Origin: Opitutales bacterium
GTDB lineage: Bacteria > Verrucomicrobiota > Verrucomicrobiia > Opitutales > Coraliomargaritaceae
Direction of reading: 5' to 3'
Assembly (NCBI GenBank): GCA_018607135.1
Contig: JABBCA010000080.1
Location: forward strand, 1-44,950
DNA: 44,950 nt
Shown: in pieces, positions 28,178 to 37,200 of the stretch
Layout of the letters: the number at the start of each line of letters is the position of its first letter
Position numbering within the stretch: position 1 is the first letter of the stretch
Program-made: the position numbers and the translations under genes
Notes under the pieces: generated by a model
Database searches by the model: none
Seen by the model: only the letters and a program-made list of their open reading frames with translations
What the model was told of the DNA's origin: nothing

Positions 28178-28714
28178 TTAAACGTTCACGTGGGCATGTA
28201 GGCGCTCCCACATCGCATCCATAGAGTCAGGTATGACTCGCGTGTTGCCGATTACGGGCATGAAATTGGTATCGCCATCCCAACGGGGGACGACATGGCA
28301 GTGTAGATGGCGTGGGATGCCTGCGCCGCCGGCACTGCCAAAATTAAAGCCAGTGTTAAATCCATCCGGTCGTAGGGCTTTGGTTAAAATGTCTTGGGCC
28401 TTTACAATTAGGTCCATTAGTTCATGGCGCTCCTCGGCACTGAGCTTATCCAAAGTGGGCACTTCGCGAAATGGGATGACCAATAAGTGTCCCGCGTTGT
28501 AGGGGAAGCGATTCATCACGATATAGTTCAACTCGCCTCGATACAGAATGTATTCCTTCGGGTCGTCGCCAGATTCTGTGATTCGAGTAAACGGATTTCC
28601 TCCCTTGTCCGAGTCTTTCGGGGCAAGAATGTAGGGCATCCGCCAATAGGCGTGGAGGCGCTGCATGGACGGTGTTAGCTCGGATGAGGACTGCTCTGGT
28701 GTAGAATCTGCCAT
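28178..28714 (-). CDS. HIT-family nucleotide hydrolase/phosphorylase
   Basis: A 178-residue protein of the histidine triad family. The triad is HLHCHVVPR (H136, H138, H140), preceded by FNFGSAGGAGIPRHLH. The N-terminal nucleotide-binding part has YRGELNYIVMNRFPYNAGHLLVIP, the pattern of Ap4A phosphorylase-like HIT proteins. The likely substrate is a dinucleoside polyphosphate or an AMP conjugate (family inference). ATG 28714 is the start. It is first in the minus-strand run ahead of phoH and faces the Gfo/Idh gene across 146 bases. Confidence 0.9.
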   Translation of the reverse strand: MADSTPEQSSSELTPSMQRLHAYWRMPYILAPKDSDKGGNPFTRITESGDDPKEYILYRGELNYIVMNRFPYNAGHLLVIPFREVPTLDKLSAEERHELMDLIVKAQDILTKALRPDGFNTGFNFGSAGGAGIPRHLHCHVVPRWDGDTNFMPVIGNTRVIPDSMDAMWERLHAHVNV

Positions 28715-28860
28715 ATTTGAACCGGCGAAAGTAGAGCGTTATCACGCCTCCGTCGATGGTAATTTCAGTTTCGGAAATGGCCTTTTTTGAGTGTTCAAAG
28801 TCGTGTTTTGTGTGCAGATGCGCCTTGTAATGGAGTATGCTTTGCAACTTTATAGCGGAT

Positions 28861-29787
28861 ATGTCTGAACAAACAAAAATTCGCTGTGGTGTCGTAGGCA
28901 CTGGTTATTTAGGTCAACACCACGCGCGCATCTATGCAGCGCTGGATTCCTGTGAATTGGTTGGTATTGTCGAAGCCAGTGACGAGCGTGCAGCAGAGAT
29001 TTGCGAGAAGTATGGCTGCAAGCGCTACGAAACCGCGGCGGCCCTTGCTGCCGATTGCGACGCGGTGAGTGTGGTGGTCCCGACTGATAAGCACTGTGAA
29101 GTCGCAGTTCCACTGCTTAAAGGAGGCTGTCACCTTTTGATCGAAAAGCCACTCTGCACCAGCCTCGAAGAAGCGGAAGAGATTCTTTCTGCTGCGAAAA
29201 GCCAAGGCTGCATCGTTCAAGTCGGCCACATCGAGCACTACAATCCGGTGATGGGTTATCTAGAAAGTGCGGTCACTATACCTCAATTTATTACCGCAGA
29301 TCGCCTTGCACCGTTCAATCCACGTGGCACGGAGGTCGGCGTGGTCCTCGATCTCATGATACACGACATTGGCGTGATTTTGGCGCTTGTGCGTTCACCA
29401 ATCAAACAAGTCGATGCAGTTGGGGTGAACGTGCTCTCCAATTCTGAAGACATCGCCAATGCGCGAATTACTTTTGAAAACGGCTGTGTAGCGAATATCA
29501 ACACCAGCCGAGTCAGCATGAAGAAGGTGCGCGAGATCCGCGTCTTCCAACCGCAGAATTATTTATCACTCAACTTTCAAGATCAAAGTGGCCACTTCCT
29601 ACGCAAGGAAGGCGCAGAGCTCGTGCGCGAGGAAATTCCAATCGAGAAAGACGAACCACTCAAGCTCGAGCTCGAATCCTTCGTGCAAGTCGTGAAAGAC
29701 ACAGGTAAGCCAAAAGTGGGCGCCGAACTCGGCAAGTCCGCACTCGAACTTGCGATTCAAGTCACGGAATTGATTCATCAGAAGTAA
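28861..29787 (+). CDS. Gfo/Idh/MocA-family NAD-dependent oxidoreductase
   Basis: A 308-residue dehydrogenase. The N-terminal Rossmann fold has [17 protein letters not shown], and the family EKP motif appears in [24 protein letters not shown] and [12 protein letters not shown] supply the C-terminal domain motifs. The substrate is probably a nucleotide sugar or a lipid A sugar, because the gene sits close to lpxB. Related genes next to lpx genes include gnnA, a UDP-GlcNAc 3-dehydrogenase, but no gnnB aminotransferase is visible here, so that function is only a possibility. ATG 28861 is chosen over the frame opening at 28837. The GDPD gene follows after 4 bases. Confidence 0.85.
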   Translation: MSEQTKIRCGVVGTGYLGQHHARIYAALDSCELVGIVEASDERAAEICEKYGCKRYETAAALAADCDAVSVVVPTDKHCEVAVPLLKGGCHLLIEKPLCTSLEEAEEILSAAKSQGCIVQVGHIEHYNPVMGYLESAVTIPQFITADRLAPFNPRGTEVGVVLDLMIHDIGVILALVRSPIKQVDAVGVNVLSNSEDIANARITFENGCVANINTSRVSMKKVREIRVFQPQNYLSLNFQDQSGHFLRKEGAELVREEIPIEKDEPLKLELESFVQVVKDTGKPKVGAELGKSALELAIQVTELIHQK

Positions 29788-29791
29788 GTGC

Positions 29792-30601
29792 ATGCGCCTT
29801 CGCTTTATTGCTTTATTTCTCGGACTCACTGTTTCTGTATTTGCAGAGGTTAAAGTTGTTGCGCACCGAGGTGCCTCCGCGTATGCACCTGAAAATAGCA
29901 TCGAGGCGATTCAACTGGCATGGGAACTGGGTGCGGATGCTGTCGAAGCTGATTTTCGAATCACTAAAGACGGCCATATTGTTTGTATTCACGATTCAGA
30001 TACCGAGCGTGTTGCGAATCAGAAGATAGCGGTAGAGACCTCTCTGCTGAGTGAACTGAAAGCACTCGAATTGGTTTCAGGAAACGAAGAGAATGGAGTT
30101 AGTAGGATTCCTGAATTAGCCGATGTGCTCGCAAGTGTTCCTGCTGGTAAACTCGCTTATCTTGAGTTGAAATCAGATGTTAGGATCGTTCCTGAGTTTC
30201 TAGAAGTCCTCAAGTCGAGCCCTGTGCCGGCCGCCCAGCTGATTGTGATCTCCTTCAACTCTGATGTGCTCGCAGAGTTGGCTTTGCGAGCTCCTGAGTT
30301 GAAAACGATCTTATTGGTAAGCCTTAAGCGTAAGGGCTTCGTTCTCAGGCCAAGCATATCCTCTATCATTGAAGAAGCCGAAGCAGCAAAAGTAGATGGA
30401 GTCAGTGTGAAAGCTCACCCAATGATGCCGCAAGATTTTGGATTCAAGCTCAAGGCCGCTGGCTACGAGTTCCATGTGTGGACGGTGGATTCTCCAGAAT
30501 GGGGTATTGAGATGATTAAACGAGGCGCACAAAGTATCACGACGAATAAGCCTGATCTATTGAAGGCTGCACTAGAATCCTACAATCAATCATCTAAGTA
30601 A
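29792..30601 (+). CDS. Secreted glycerophosphodiester phosphodiesterase
   Basis: A 269-residue periplasmic enzyme that releases glycerol-3-phosphate from deacylated phospholipids. A signal peptide ([18 protein letters not shown]) precedes the catalytic motifs [32 protein letters not shown] and YLELK. The C-terminal part has [29 protein letters not shown], as in UgpQ/GlpQ-type proteins. It lies between the Gfo/Idh gene and lpxB with 4-base and 0-base spacing, so it is probably co-transcribed with them. A role in lipid turnover of the envelope fits the neighbours. Confidence 0.93.
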   Translation: MRLRFIALFLGLTVSVFAEVKVVAHRGASAYAPENSIEAIQLAWELGADAVEADFRITKDGHIVCIHDSDTERVANQKIAVETSLLSELKALELVSGNEENGVSRIPELADVLASVPAGKLAYLELKSDVRIVPEFLEVLKSSPVPAAQLIVISFNSDVLAELALRAPELKTILLVSLKRKGFVLRPSISSIIEEAEAAKVDGVSVKAHPMMPQDFGFKLKAAGYEFHVWTVDSPEWGIEMIKRGAQSITTNKPDLLKAALESYNQSSK

Positions 30602-31789
30602 GTGTCCGATCAACTTCCAACGACTACCGAGTTTGCCGCACCCACAAAGGGCCAGCCGGATCTACTGATCATTGCGGGTGAGCACTCAGGTGATGAGCAC
30701 GCGGCGCTGATGGTTGCGGATATGCGTAAGCAGCAGCCGGATCTGAAGGTTGCTTGCTTGGGAGGAGAGGAGCTTCAAGCGGTCGGCGCGCAGCTTTTGT
30801 ATGACTTAACTGCGGTCTCAATTGTCGGTTTTGTCGAAGTGGTGCGGCACTATAGTTTCTTTAAAGACCTTTTCGACCGCACACTGAATTGGATTGAAAA
30901 GTATCGGCCCAAGCACGTCTGCTTCGTGGATTATCCAGGCTTTAATCTTCGCTTAGCTGCTCAGCTTTGTGAGCGTGGTCTGAGCAAAAAGGGCGGGGGT
31001 GACATGGGCCTTAGTTATTACATCGGTCCGCAGGTTTGGGCGTGGAAGGCGAAGCGTCGCTTCAAGATGGCGGAATTGATCGACCAGCTCGGCGTGATTT
31101 TCCCGTTCGAGGTCGAGTGTTTTGCCGATACCAGCCTAAAGACTGAATTCGTCGGGCACCCGTTCGTTCGCGAAGATTATGAACAACCCTTTCAGTATGA
31201 CGCAGCTGCTCCCATATTGCTTTTGCCTGGCAGTCGTTCGGCGGCGGTGGGTCGAATTTTCCCGTTACTGCTCGATGGCTTTGTGCAAGCGCGTAAGCAG
31301 AATGCCCACTTAAAGGCTCGGGTCGTGTATCCGAGCGCAAAAATCTTGCAGCTATTAAAGGCGACACTTGCTGACTACGCCGATTTGCAAGACTCGATTG
31401 AATTTATTCGAAATACGCAGAAGTCGGTGTCCGCGAGCGCGGTTTTGATGAGCTCTGGCACGATGTCGCTTGCGGTGGCGATGTCTGGGATTCCGGGTGC
31501 GATTGCGTATCGCTTGAATCCACTGAGCTATTGGCTTGGGAAGATTTTGGTGAAGATTGAGTATATTGGTATTTCTAATTTATTGCTGAAGCGCCCGCTC
31601 AATCCTGAGTATCTTCAAGCTGCGGCCACTCCGAAAGCGTTGGCCGCAGAAATCTTGAGGTCGGTGCAACCCGAGGATGCCGAAAACGCCAAGCGTGGAG
31701 CCGATGAATTGCACGCGTTGCTGCAAACGGACAGTGGTTTAACTGCTGCAGATTGGCTGTTGGCTACAATGAATGATGAAGACTCGTAA
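30602..31789 (+). CDS. lpxB: Lipid-A-disaccharide synthase
   Basis: A 395-residue GT19 enzyme joining UDP-diacyl-glucosamine and lipid X to make the lipid A disaccharide at the inner membrane. Family motifs are present: IIAGEHSGDEHAALMV, VDYPGFNLRLA, YYIGPQVWAWKAKRRFKM, FVGHPFV, LLPGSRSAAVGRIFP and EYIGISNLLLKRP. In the donor-binding loop the usual SGTATLE is SGTMSLAVAMSGIP, without the Glu. A GTG start follows the GDPD stop with no gap. The end is 3 bases from the convergent mtfA stop. Its presence implies the organism makes lipopolysaccharide. Confidence 0.93.
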   Translation: MSDQLPTTTEFAAPTKGQPDLLIIAGEHSGDEHAALMVADMRKQQPDLKVACLGGEELQAVGAQLLYDLTAVSIVGFVEVVRHYSFFKDLFDRTLNWIEKYRPKHVCFVDYPGFNLRLAAQLCERGLSKKGGGDMGLSYYIGPQVWAWKAKRRFKMAELIDQLGVIFPFEVECFADTSLKTEFVGHPFVREDYEQPFQYDAAAPILLLPGSRSAAVGRIFPLLLDGFVQARKQNAHLKARVVYPSAKILQLLKATLADYADLQDSIEFIRNTQKSVSASAVLMSSGTMSLAVAMSGIPGAIAYRLNPLSYWLGKILVKIEYIGISNLLLKRPLNPEYLQAAATPKALAAEILRSVQPEDAENAKRGADELHALLQTDSGLTAADWLLATMNDEDS

Positions 31790-31792
31790 GTG

Positions 31793-32557
31793 TTAGAACC
31801 ACTCAATAGGATCGAGGAGGTAGTAGCCTTTTAATTGCGCATAGAGTTCAGGGCGTTTCTTGAGCAGCTGCTTTGGCTTTTCGAAAAAGGCTTCGGTGGC
31901 GACGGCAAAGTATTCGGCCGGATTGGTGGCACCATAAGGATCAAGCACGGTTTTACGTCTACGTTCGGCGTGGTTGACCAGTTCTTGGTAGCCGTCGTGT
32001 ATGACTTGTCCCCAGATATGATAGGTCGCCTTATCATGTAGCCTTGGCACACCATCCGTGCTGCCGAGCTCGGAATCCAGTTGGTGGGCAAATTCGTGCA
32101 AAGTGACGTTGTGGCCATCGAAGACATTGCGCGCGCCGTGCTCCACGGAGTCCCATGCGAGAATGACGGTGCCGTTGCTCCACGATTCGCCGAGACGATG
32201 CTGTGTGGATGTGCCGCCCATGCTGTTGGTCACTCGTGAGCTGAAGGTGCTTGGGTAGAGGAGCACGGTATTGAGGTTGGGGTAGGGACGACCCTCCCGA
32301 TTGATGACCAGCATGCAGGCCTGACCTGCGACTGTGAGAATCATCTCATCAGTCAGTTCGAGTCCATTGCAGCCTTCGAAAAAAGTCGTCGCGACAAATT
32401 GTCGTATTTTTTCATGGATACGAAGTCTGAGTTCTTGAGGGAAACGCGCGTAGAGCGGGAGGTTGTTTTCGAGATAGGCCACCCATTCGTCTTTAAATGC
32501 GATGTCGATAGTGGGTGTTTTAACGAAGAAGGCTTTGAGTTGTTCCCAAATAGTCAT
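31793..32557 (-). CDS. mtfA: MtfA-type zinc metallopeptidase
   Basis: A 254-residue cytoplasmic protein of the MtfA (Mlc titration factor A, YeeI) family. The zinc site VTLHEFAHQLD gives H154, E155 and H158, and the third ligand is E216 in NPAEYFAVATEAFFEKP, as in E. coli MtfA. Length fits (E. coli 265). In E. coli it binds the glucose-phosphotransferase repressor Mlc and acts as an aminopeptidase. No phosphotransferase or mlc gene is in this window, so the partner is unknown. It is monocistronic, convergent with lpxB. Confidence 0.92.
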   Translation of the reverse strand: MTIWEQLKAFFVKTPTIDIAFKDEWVAYLENNLPLYARFPQELRLRIHEKIRQFVATTFFEGCNGLELTDEMILTVAGQACMLVINREGRPYPNLNTVLLYPSTFSSRVTNSMGGTSTQHRLGESWSNGTVILAWDSVEHGARNVFDGHNVTLHEFAHQLDSELGSTDGVPRLHDKATYHIWGQVIHDGYQELVNHAERRRKTVLDPYGATNPAEYFAVATEAFFEKPKQLLKKRPELYAQLKGYYLLDPIEWF

Positions 32558-32623
32558 AGAGGTGTGGGGATCAACGTAGTGCTGTGGGTATGGAGTGCAA
32601 GCGTTTCGCTGTCTGGCGACGTT

Positions 32624-32899
32624 GTCTTAATCCTACTCTTAATCGTAATCTTAATCTCTCACGTGGTCGGTTTAGGCGTAAAGGAACTGAGTTCGGTATT
32701 TTCAAAGGAGCCAGGACATTCCTATCCTAGTTTTTGAGGGGCGTGGATACGTAAATTACGGACAGGAATGTCCGTCCTCCTTTATCCATGCTGATGAGGT
32801 TTGGTGGGCAGCCTAGGTTCTCTCGTTATTAAACTTCGTATCCTTCGTGGTTGAAGCATTCACGGAGATTAAGATTACGATTAAGAGTAGGATTAAGAC
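32624..32899. repeat. Perfect 35-bp inverted repeat flanking a 206-bp intergenic block
   Basis: The 35 bases 32624-32658 are the exact reverse complement of 32865-32899. Each arm is built of TTAATC/GATTAA-type units: the left begins GTCTTAATCCTACTCTTAAT, and the right ends AGTAGGATTAAGAC. The 206 bases between hold a second, smaller palindromic repeat and no gene. The right arm ends 5 bases before the stop of the TonB-like gene. It looks like a small non-coding mobile or foldback element (inference). Related units appear at 43880-43953. Confidence 0.8.
32704..32783. repeat. Inner imperfect inverted repeat with REP-like stem-loop
   Basis: AAAGGAGCCAGGACATTCCT at 32704 onward matches the reverse complement of 32760-32783 at 20 of 24 positions. 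The right copy also folds on itself: ACGGACA (32758-32764) and TGTCCGT (32769-32775) form a perfect 7-bp stem with a GGAA tetraloop. This resembles a REP-type palindromic unit nested inside the larger repeat. No transposase of the REP-associated (RAYT) kind is in the window. Confidence 0.65.
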
Positions 32900-32904
32900 T
32901 TGAA

Positions 32905-34047
32905 TTAGAAGAAGCCGAAGCTCGGGCCGTCCATTCGTTTTGGAAAACCGTCTTGGGAAATGCTTTGCTTGTCGGACTGCGAAAACTCTTTGAGTTTGAA
33001 AACGGGGAGGATGGGGCGTCCGCCGTCGGAGGTTTCGTAGTCGACGCCTTTTTCTTCAATAAAGAGATAGCAGGCGAATTCGCCGCCGGGGATTTCGCCG
33101 ATCACTACGGAGAGGTCGAGCGCTTCGCCAGGGGACATTTTAAACCAATCGCCTTCGGTGAGTTTGGGTAAATACTCGGAAACATTTGGGCCGCTGTGCT
33201 CGGGCTCGTCGTCGGGTTTCCATTTGCCGGGGTTGGATTCGGTGAAGCCTGCTGAGAGCACGGTCTTGTTATTTACGCCGACGATTAAGATGTCATCTGC
33301 CGTGCCGACGAAGCGGAAGGTGCCGCCTTTCATCGAGCGGAACTTACCTTGATACACTGCGATCCATTGACTGGGTTCGACGAGGTTTTCGACTCCATAC
33401 GCGCGTGGTGCTTCTTCGGCATTCATCAACGGGATGTAGAAGTGTGTGGCGTAGAGCTTCTGCGGCGCGCTGAAGTATTTGCGAAACTCGTTGAGGCGAT
33501 AGTTGCGCAGGAAGTCTTTACCCGCATCGAGCCAACCTTGTTTGGGTGGGCTTTCGCGGTAGCGATCTTGTTTGAAGTCGATAAAGGTGCCTTCGAGCGC
33601 ACCGGCGAGTGGGGAGGTGTTACCAAAGAGAGTTGAAAACCCGCCACCGCTGCCGGTGCCGCCGCCGAGCCCGCCGCCGATGTCGCCGGCGTTACCGCGA
33701 GCTTTAATCGCGCTTTTACCCGTCGATGGCTTGGGGATGTCGATCTTTGGCAGGTTTAATTCGGAAGGTTGGTCGACTGCGATCGGCACTTGCATCGCGG
33801 TCGCGGTGTTGCGCTGCGAGCGCATGGTCTTGAGCTTATACTCACGCTGCTTGGGCTGAATCGCTTCGGGAGGAGTGACGACTTCGATCTCCGTTTCTTC
33901 CTCTATAAGTAGGGTGAAGATCTTCCAACTACCTAGGCCGATGCCTGCAATGATGTGTAACAGTAGGCTAGCCAGTAGTATCAGCAGCAGCGGGCGCTTC
34001 ATCAGCTTCTGCATGAAAGTGAGTAAGTTCTGTTCGGGGTCTGACAT
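32905..34047 (-). CDS. TonB-like membrane-anchored protein with PA14-like domain
   Basis: A 380-residue protein with a short cytoplasmic start, one membrane segment (about residues 18-40, KRPLLLILLASLLLHIIAG), a proline- and lysine-rich periplasmic stretch (about 45-115) and a glycine-rich linker (about 118-135). The C-terminal globular part has GGTFRFVGTADDILIVGVNN (about 238-257), the pattern of PA14-like carbohydrate- or ligand-binding folds. The anchor plus linker resembles TonB, but the end is not a TonB C-terminal domain. It is divergent from the amylase-TPR-ExbB-ExbD unit across 165 bases, so it may be the transducer partner of that motor (inference). Confidence 0.65.
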   Translation of the reverse strand: MSDPEQNLLTFMQKLMKRPLLLILLASLLLHIIAGIGLGSWKIFTLLIEEETEIEVVTPPEAIQPKQREYKLKTMRSQRNTATAMQVPIAVDQPSELNLPKIDIPKPSTGKSAIKARGNAGDIGGGLGGGTGSGGGFSTLFGNTSPLAGALEGTFIDFKQDRYRESPPKQGWLDAGKDFLRNYRLNEFRKYFSAPQKLYATHFYIPLMNAEEAPRAYGVENLVEPSQWIAVYQGKFRSMKGGTFRFVGTADDILIVGVNNKTVLSAGFTESNPGKWKPDDEPEHSGPNVSEYLPKLTEGDWFKMSPGEALDLSVVIGEIPGGEFACYLFIEEKGVDYETSDGGRPILPVFKLKEFSQSDKQSISQDGFPKRMDGPSFGFF

Positions 34048-34061
34048 GGAGGCAAAATGGT

Positions 34062-34092
34062 ATCGACGAACCGATAGAGTGTATTCGTCGAT
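34062..34092. promoter_or_regulatory. 9-bp inverted repeat in the shared promoter region, candidate operator
   Basis: ATCGACGAA (34062-34070) and TTCGTCGAT (34084-34092) are exact reverse complements separated by 13 bases. They lie 15-45 bases upstream of the TonB-like gene (minus strand) and about 120 bases upstream of the amylase lipoprotein gene (plus strand). Position and symmetry fit a repressor or activator site controlling one or both directions. A transcript hairpin in the leader is the alternative. Confidence 0.45.
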
Positions 34093-34212
34093 TGTTAGAC
34101 GCTATGTGTTGTCAACTGAATCGGAAACCCCATTCTTATTCAACTGTCCAATAGGTGGGGTTGTGCGCTTCTCACGAGTTCACTGTCATATACACCCTCA
34201 ACACTATTTGTT

Positions 34213-37200
34213 ATGTCTTCCCCTGCAAAGTCTTTTCCCCTTCTCGCCCTCAGTGCTGCGCTGGTCTCTGGTTGTTTACAGGCTCGCTCGGTTTCGGTCG
34301 ATGTTCCCGTGTCGCTCAATACAGATGCTGCGGCGCTCTGGCTTGCGCTGGATGCGGGGCCCAGCTTTGGCTCCTCAATTGTCACCATCGAGGATTCCGG
34401 CCGTGTCTTTCTGCCGTTTCAAGCAGATGTGATTCTTGAGATCGCCGAGGGCAAGGTGGCGTCGGTGCGTCAGTATGCGAACTATCAATGGCAAGCGATT
34501 GAGCCAGATGGTTTCAGTGTCGCGATGACGGGTAATAAGACTCAGGTTAGTCTGCCACTCAATGCATCGATTGATCGTGTCCGCGCGGTGCAATGGTTTG
34601 AAGAGGGCAGCGCTGGGCAGCTCGCACCCGATCATGCTTATGCACAGCACACTGGCAATGAAGTGTATTTACCACGCTACTACGAAGTTTCTGCTGCAGG
34701 ACAGCTTGCCGTGAAAGGTCGATTCGGTGCGGTGCATACCAAACCTCGCATCTATCAATTGTTGCCTCGCCTGTTTGGTAATGAAAACGAAACGCGCAAA
34801 GTGAACGGCACGCTGATTGAAAATGGCTCGGGTAAATTCAGCGATCTTTCAGCATCGGTTTTATCAGGCCTCCAGGCTGATGGCTACTCACACGTTTGGC
34901 TGACGGGTGTGATTCAACAAGCCACTTCCACTGATTACAGTGAGGCGGGGCAAGCCGCGGATGATCCAGACTTACTTAAGGGCATTGCGGGTAGCCCGTA
35001 TGCAATCCGAGATTACTTTGATGTCTCTCCCGATTATGCTGACAATCCCGCGGAACGCCTTGAGGAATTTAAAGCACTGACTGAACGCATGAAGGCAGCT
35101 GGTTTGAAAGTGTTGATCGACTTTGTTCCCAATCATGTTGCGCGTAGCTATGGTTCCGATATACGACCCGAGCTCGCATTTGGTGTGAAGGATCGCAAAG
35201 ACGTGTATTTTGACCCTGATAATAATTTCTTTTATCTCACTCCAGAGATCACTGATGGCGAGGCCCCCTTGCGCCTGCCCACGGTCGACCGAAAGACAGG
35301 GCAGATCATCAATGAAACCGCCCGTCTGGTCGGCAATGCCGATGGTTTCTTCCCGCCCGAGCGGGTGCATGGCCGAGTGACCGGTAACAATGTCGCAAGC
35401 TGGTATCCTTCGAATGGCGATTGGTATGAAACCGTGAAGATCAACTATGGATTCGACTTTTTGAACCGCGATCGTCCGCCCGAGTATCCGAGTGCGATCA
35501 CTCCGCGTAAGCGCATCCCTGATACATGGAAAAAGATGGATTCCATTATCGAGTATTGGCAAGGACTCGGTGTAGACGGCTTTCGCGTGGATATGGCGCA
35601 CATGGTGCCACCAGAGTTTTGGAAGTGGATGATCCACCGTGCCCGTGAACGTAATTCAGAGACTTTTTTCTGCGCTGAAGCCTACAATGACGATCCAGCC
35701 AAAGTGCCGAGCCGTGATCCCGCGCTGCGCGAAGAGGACAGTGTGATGCTTGCTTTGCTCGATGCTGGCTTCAATGCCGTGTATGATGATCCTGGATACG
35801 ATACATTGGAGCATGTGTATCACGGTAAAGCGTGGGTGAATGACCTTGAAGAAGTGCAAGAAAGCTTAGGTGCGTTCTTCTTTGATTGCGCGTTGCGCTA
35901 CACTGAGAATCACGACGAAATACGCCTCGCTCACCCGAGCACATGGGGTGGGCAAGGGATGGAAGTCGGGCGCCCGGTGACCGCCACCTTGTTTGGTCTC
36001 TCTCGTGGCGCAGTGATGGTGTATCACGGTCAAAAAGTCGGCGAGCCTGGTCTCGGTCGCGAGGGTTTCGGTGGCGATGATCAGCGCTCCTCCATTTTTG
36101 ATTATTGGTCACTTCCTGAGTTGAATAAGTGGTGGAACAACGGCGTGGCCGATGGCGCACAACTCTCTGCGGAGCAACGCGAGCTGCGTGCCTGGTATTT
36201 GCGTTTGTTGGATGTCTTGCAAGAGCCTGCGTTTACAGTCGGTAACTCCGTGCAGCTGAACCTCGCCAACCGCGACAATCCATTCTATGGCAAGGTCGAA
36301 GATGTGGGCCCGTCCGGACATTGGTTTTATAGTTATGTGCGTTCCGATCCTGAGAGTGGTTCGCGTTTTTTAGTGACCTCTAACTTCCATGCAAACGCGA
36401 CCTTGCGCCATGTGCGTGTGCGTTTACCAGACTCAGCGTTGAACGCTCTACAGTTTGGTGAGGCCGATGGCACTTGGCTGGTTTTGAAGGATCGTTTGGC
36501 GCCCGATTCAGCAGTTCGTGCACTGCCGCTCGCCGATGCACTGCGTGAAGGAATCTATCTCGATTCACTGGCTCCGTTGTCGGCTGCTTATTGGGAGCTC
36601 AGTCTTGCCAATGCTGCACCTGTGGGCGCTCTCGTGCCTACGAGTTTACCAGCAGGTGAGGCTTTCTTGGGCGCACCTCCAGTCTCTAGAATTCGAGCCG
36701 GTGAGTGGATGCAACTTGATTTGCGCCGCTTCGGGAATCCTGGCGCTACGCACCGCTTTGCGGTGGAGGCGGTCGATGGTCTGCAGGCTGAGGTCGATTC
36801 TTTGAATCATCGCTTGGTCGTTGAAGCTGATGCATCGGCATCAGGCTTGAAAGTCTTGCCCCTTTTGTTGCTCCCTACGGATGAGAGCAGCACGCTTTTA
36901 AAAAGTAGTTTACCGATCGTGGTGGAAGGTGTTTCGACGCATACGTTTACTTTAGAAGGCTATGCAGATGCGGAATCCGTTGCCGTGGTCGGCGGGTTCA
37001 ATCAGTGGAATACCAGTGCTTCGCCGATGCAAAAAATCGAAGGTGGCTGGCAGTGGACAGGATCTTTGAACCCTGGAACGTATGCTTACAAGTTTGCAAT
37101 CGACGGTCGTTGGGAAAGTGATCCTGACAACGATCAGCAAGAGCCCGACGGGCATGGTGGGTTTAATAGTGTGTTGGACTTTAAGGGCACGGGGCAATCC

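Noticed and set aside
33645-33690. Tandem repeat or CRISPR-like array in the GC-rich stretch of the TonB-like gene
   Set aside because: It is the codon-level result of a glycine-rich linker, with no spacer-repeat structure.
33875-34432. 185-residue plus-strand ORF crossing from the TonB-like gene into the amylase gene
   Set aside because: It overlaps both real starts, has an S/R/C-rich composition typical of a shadow frame, and would remove the promoter region both neighbours need.
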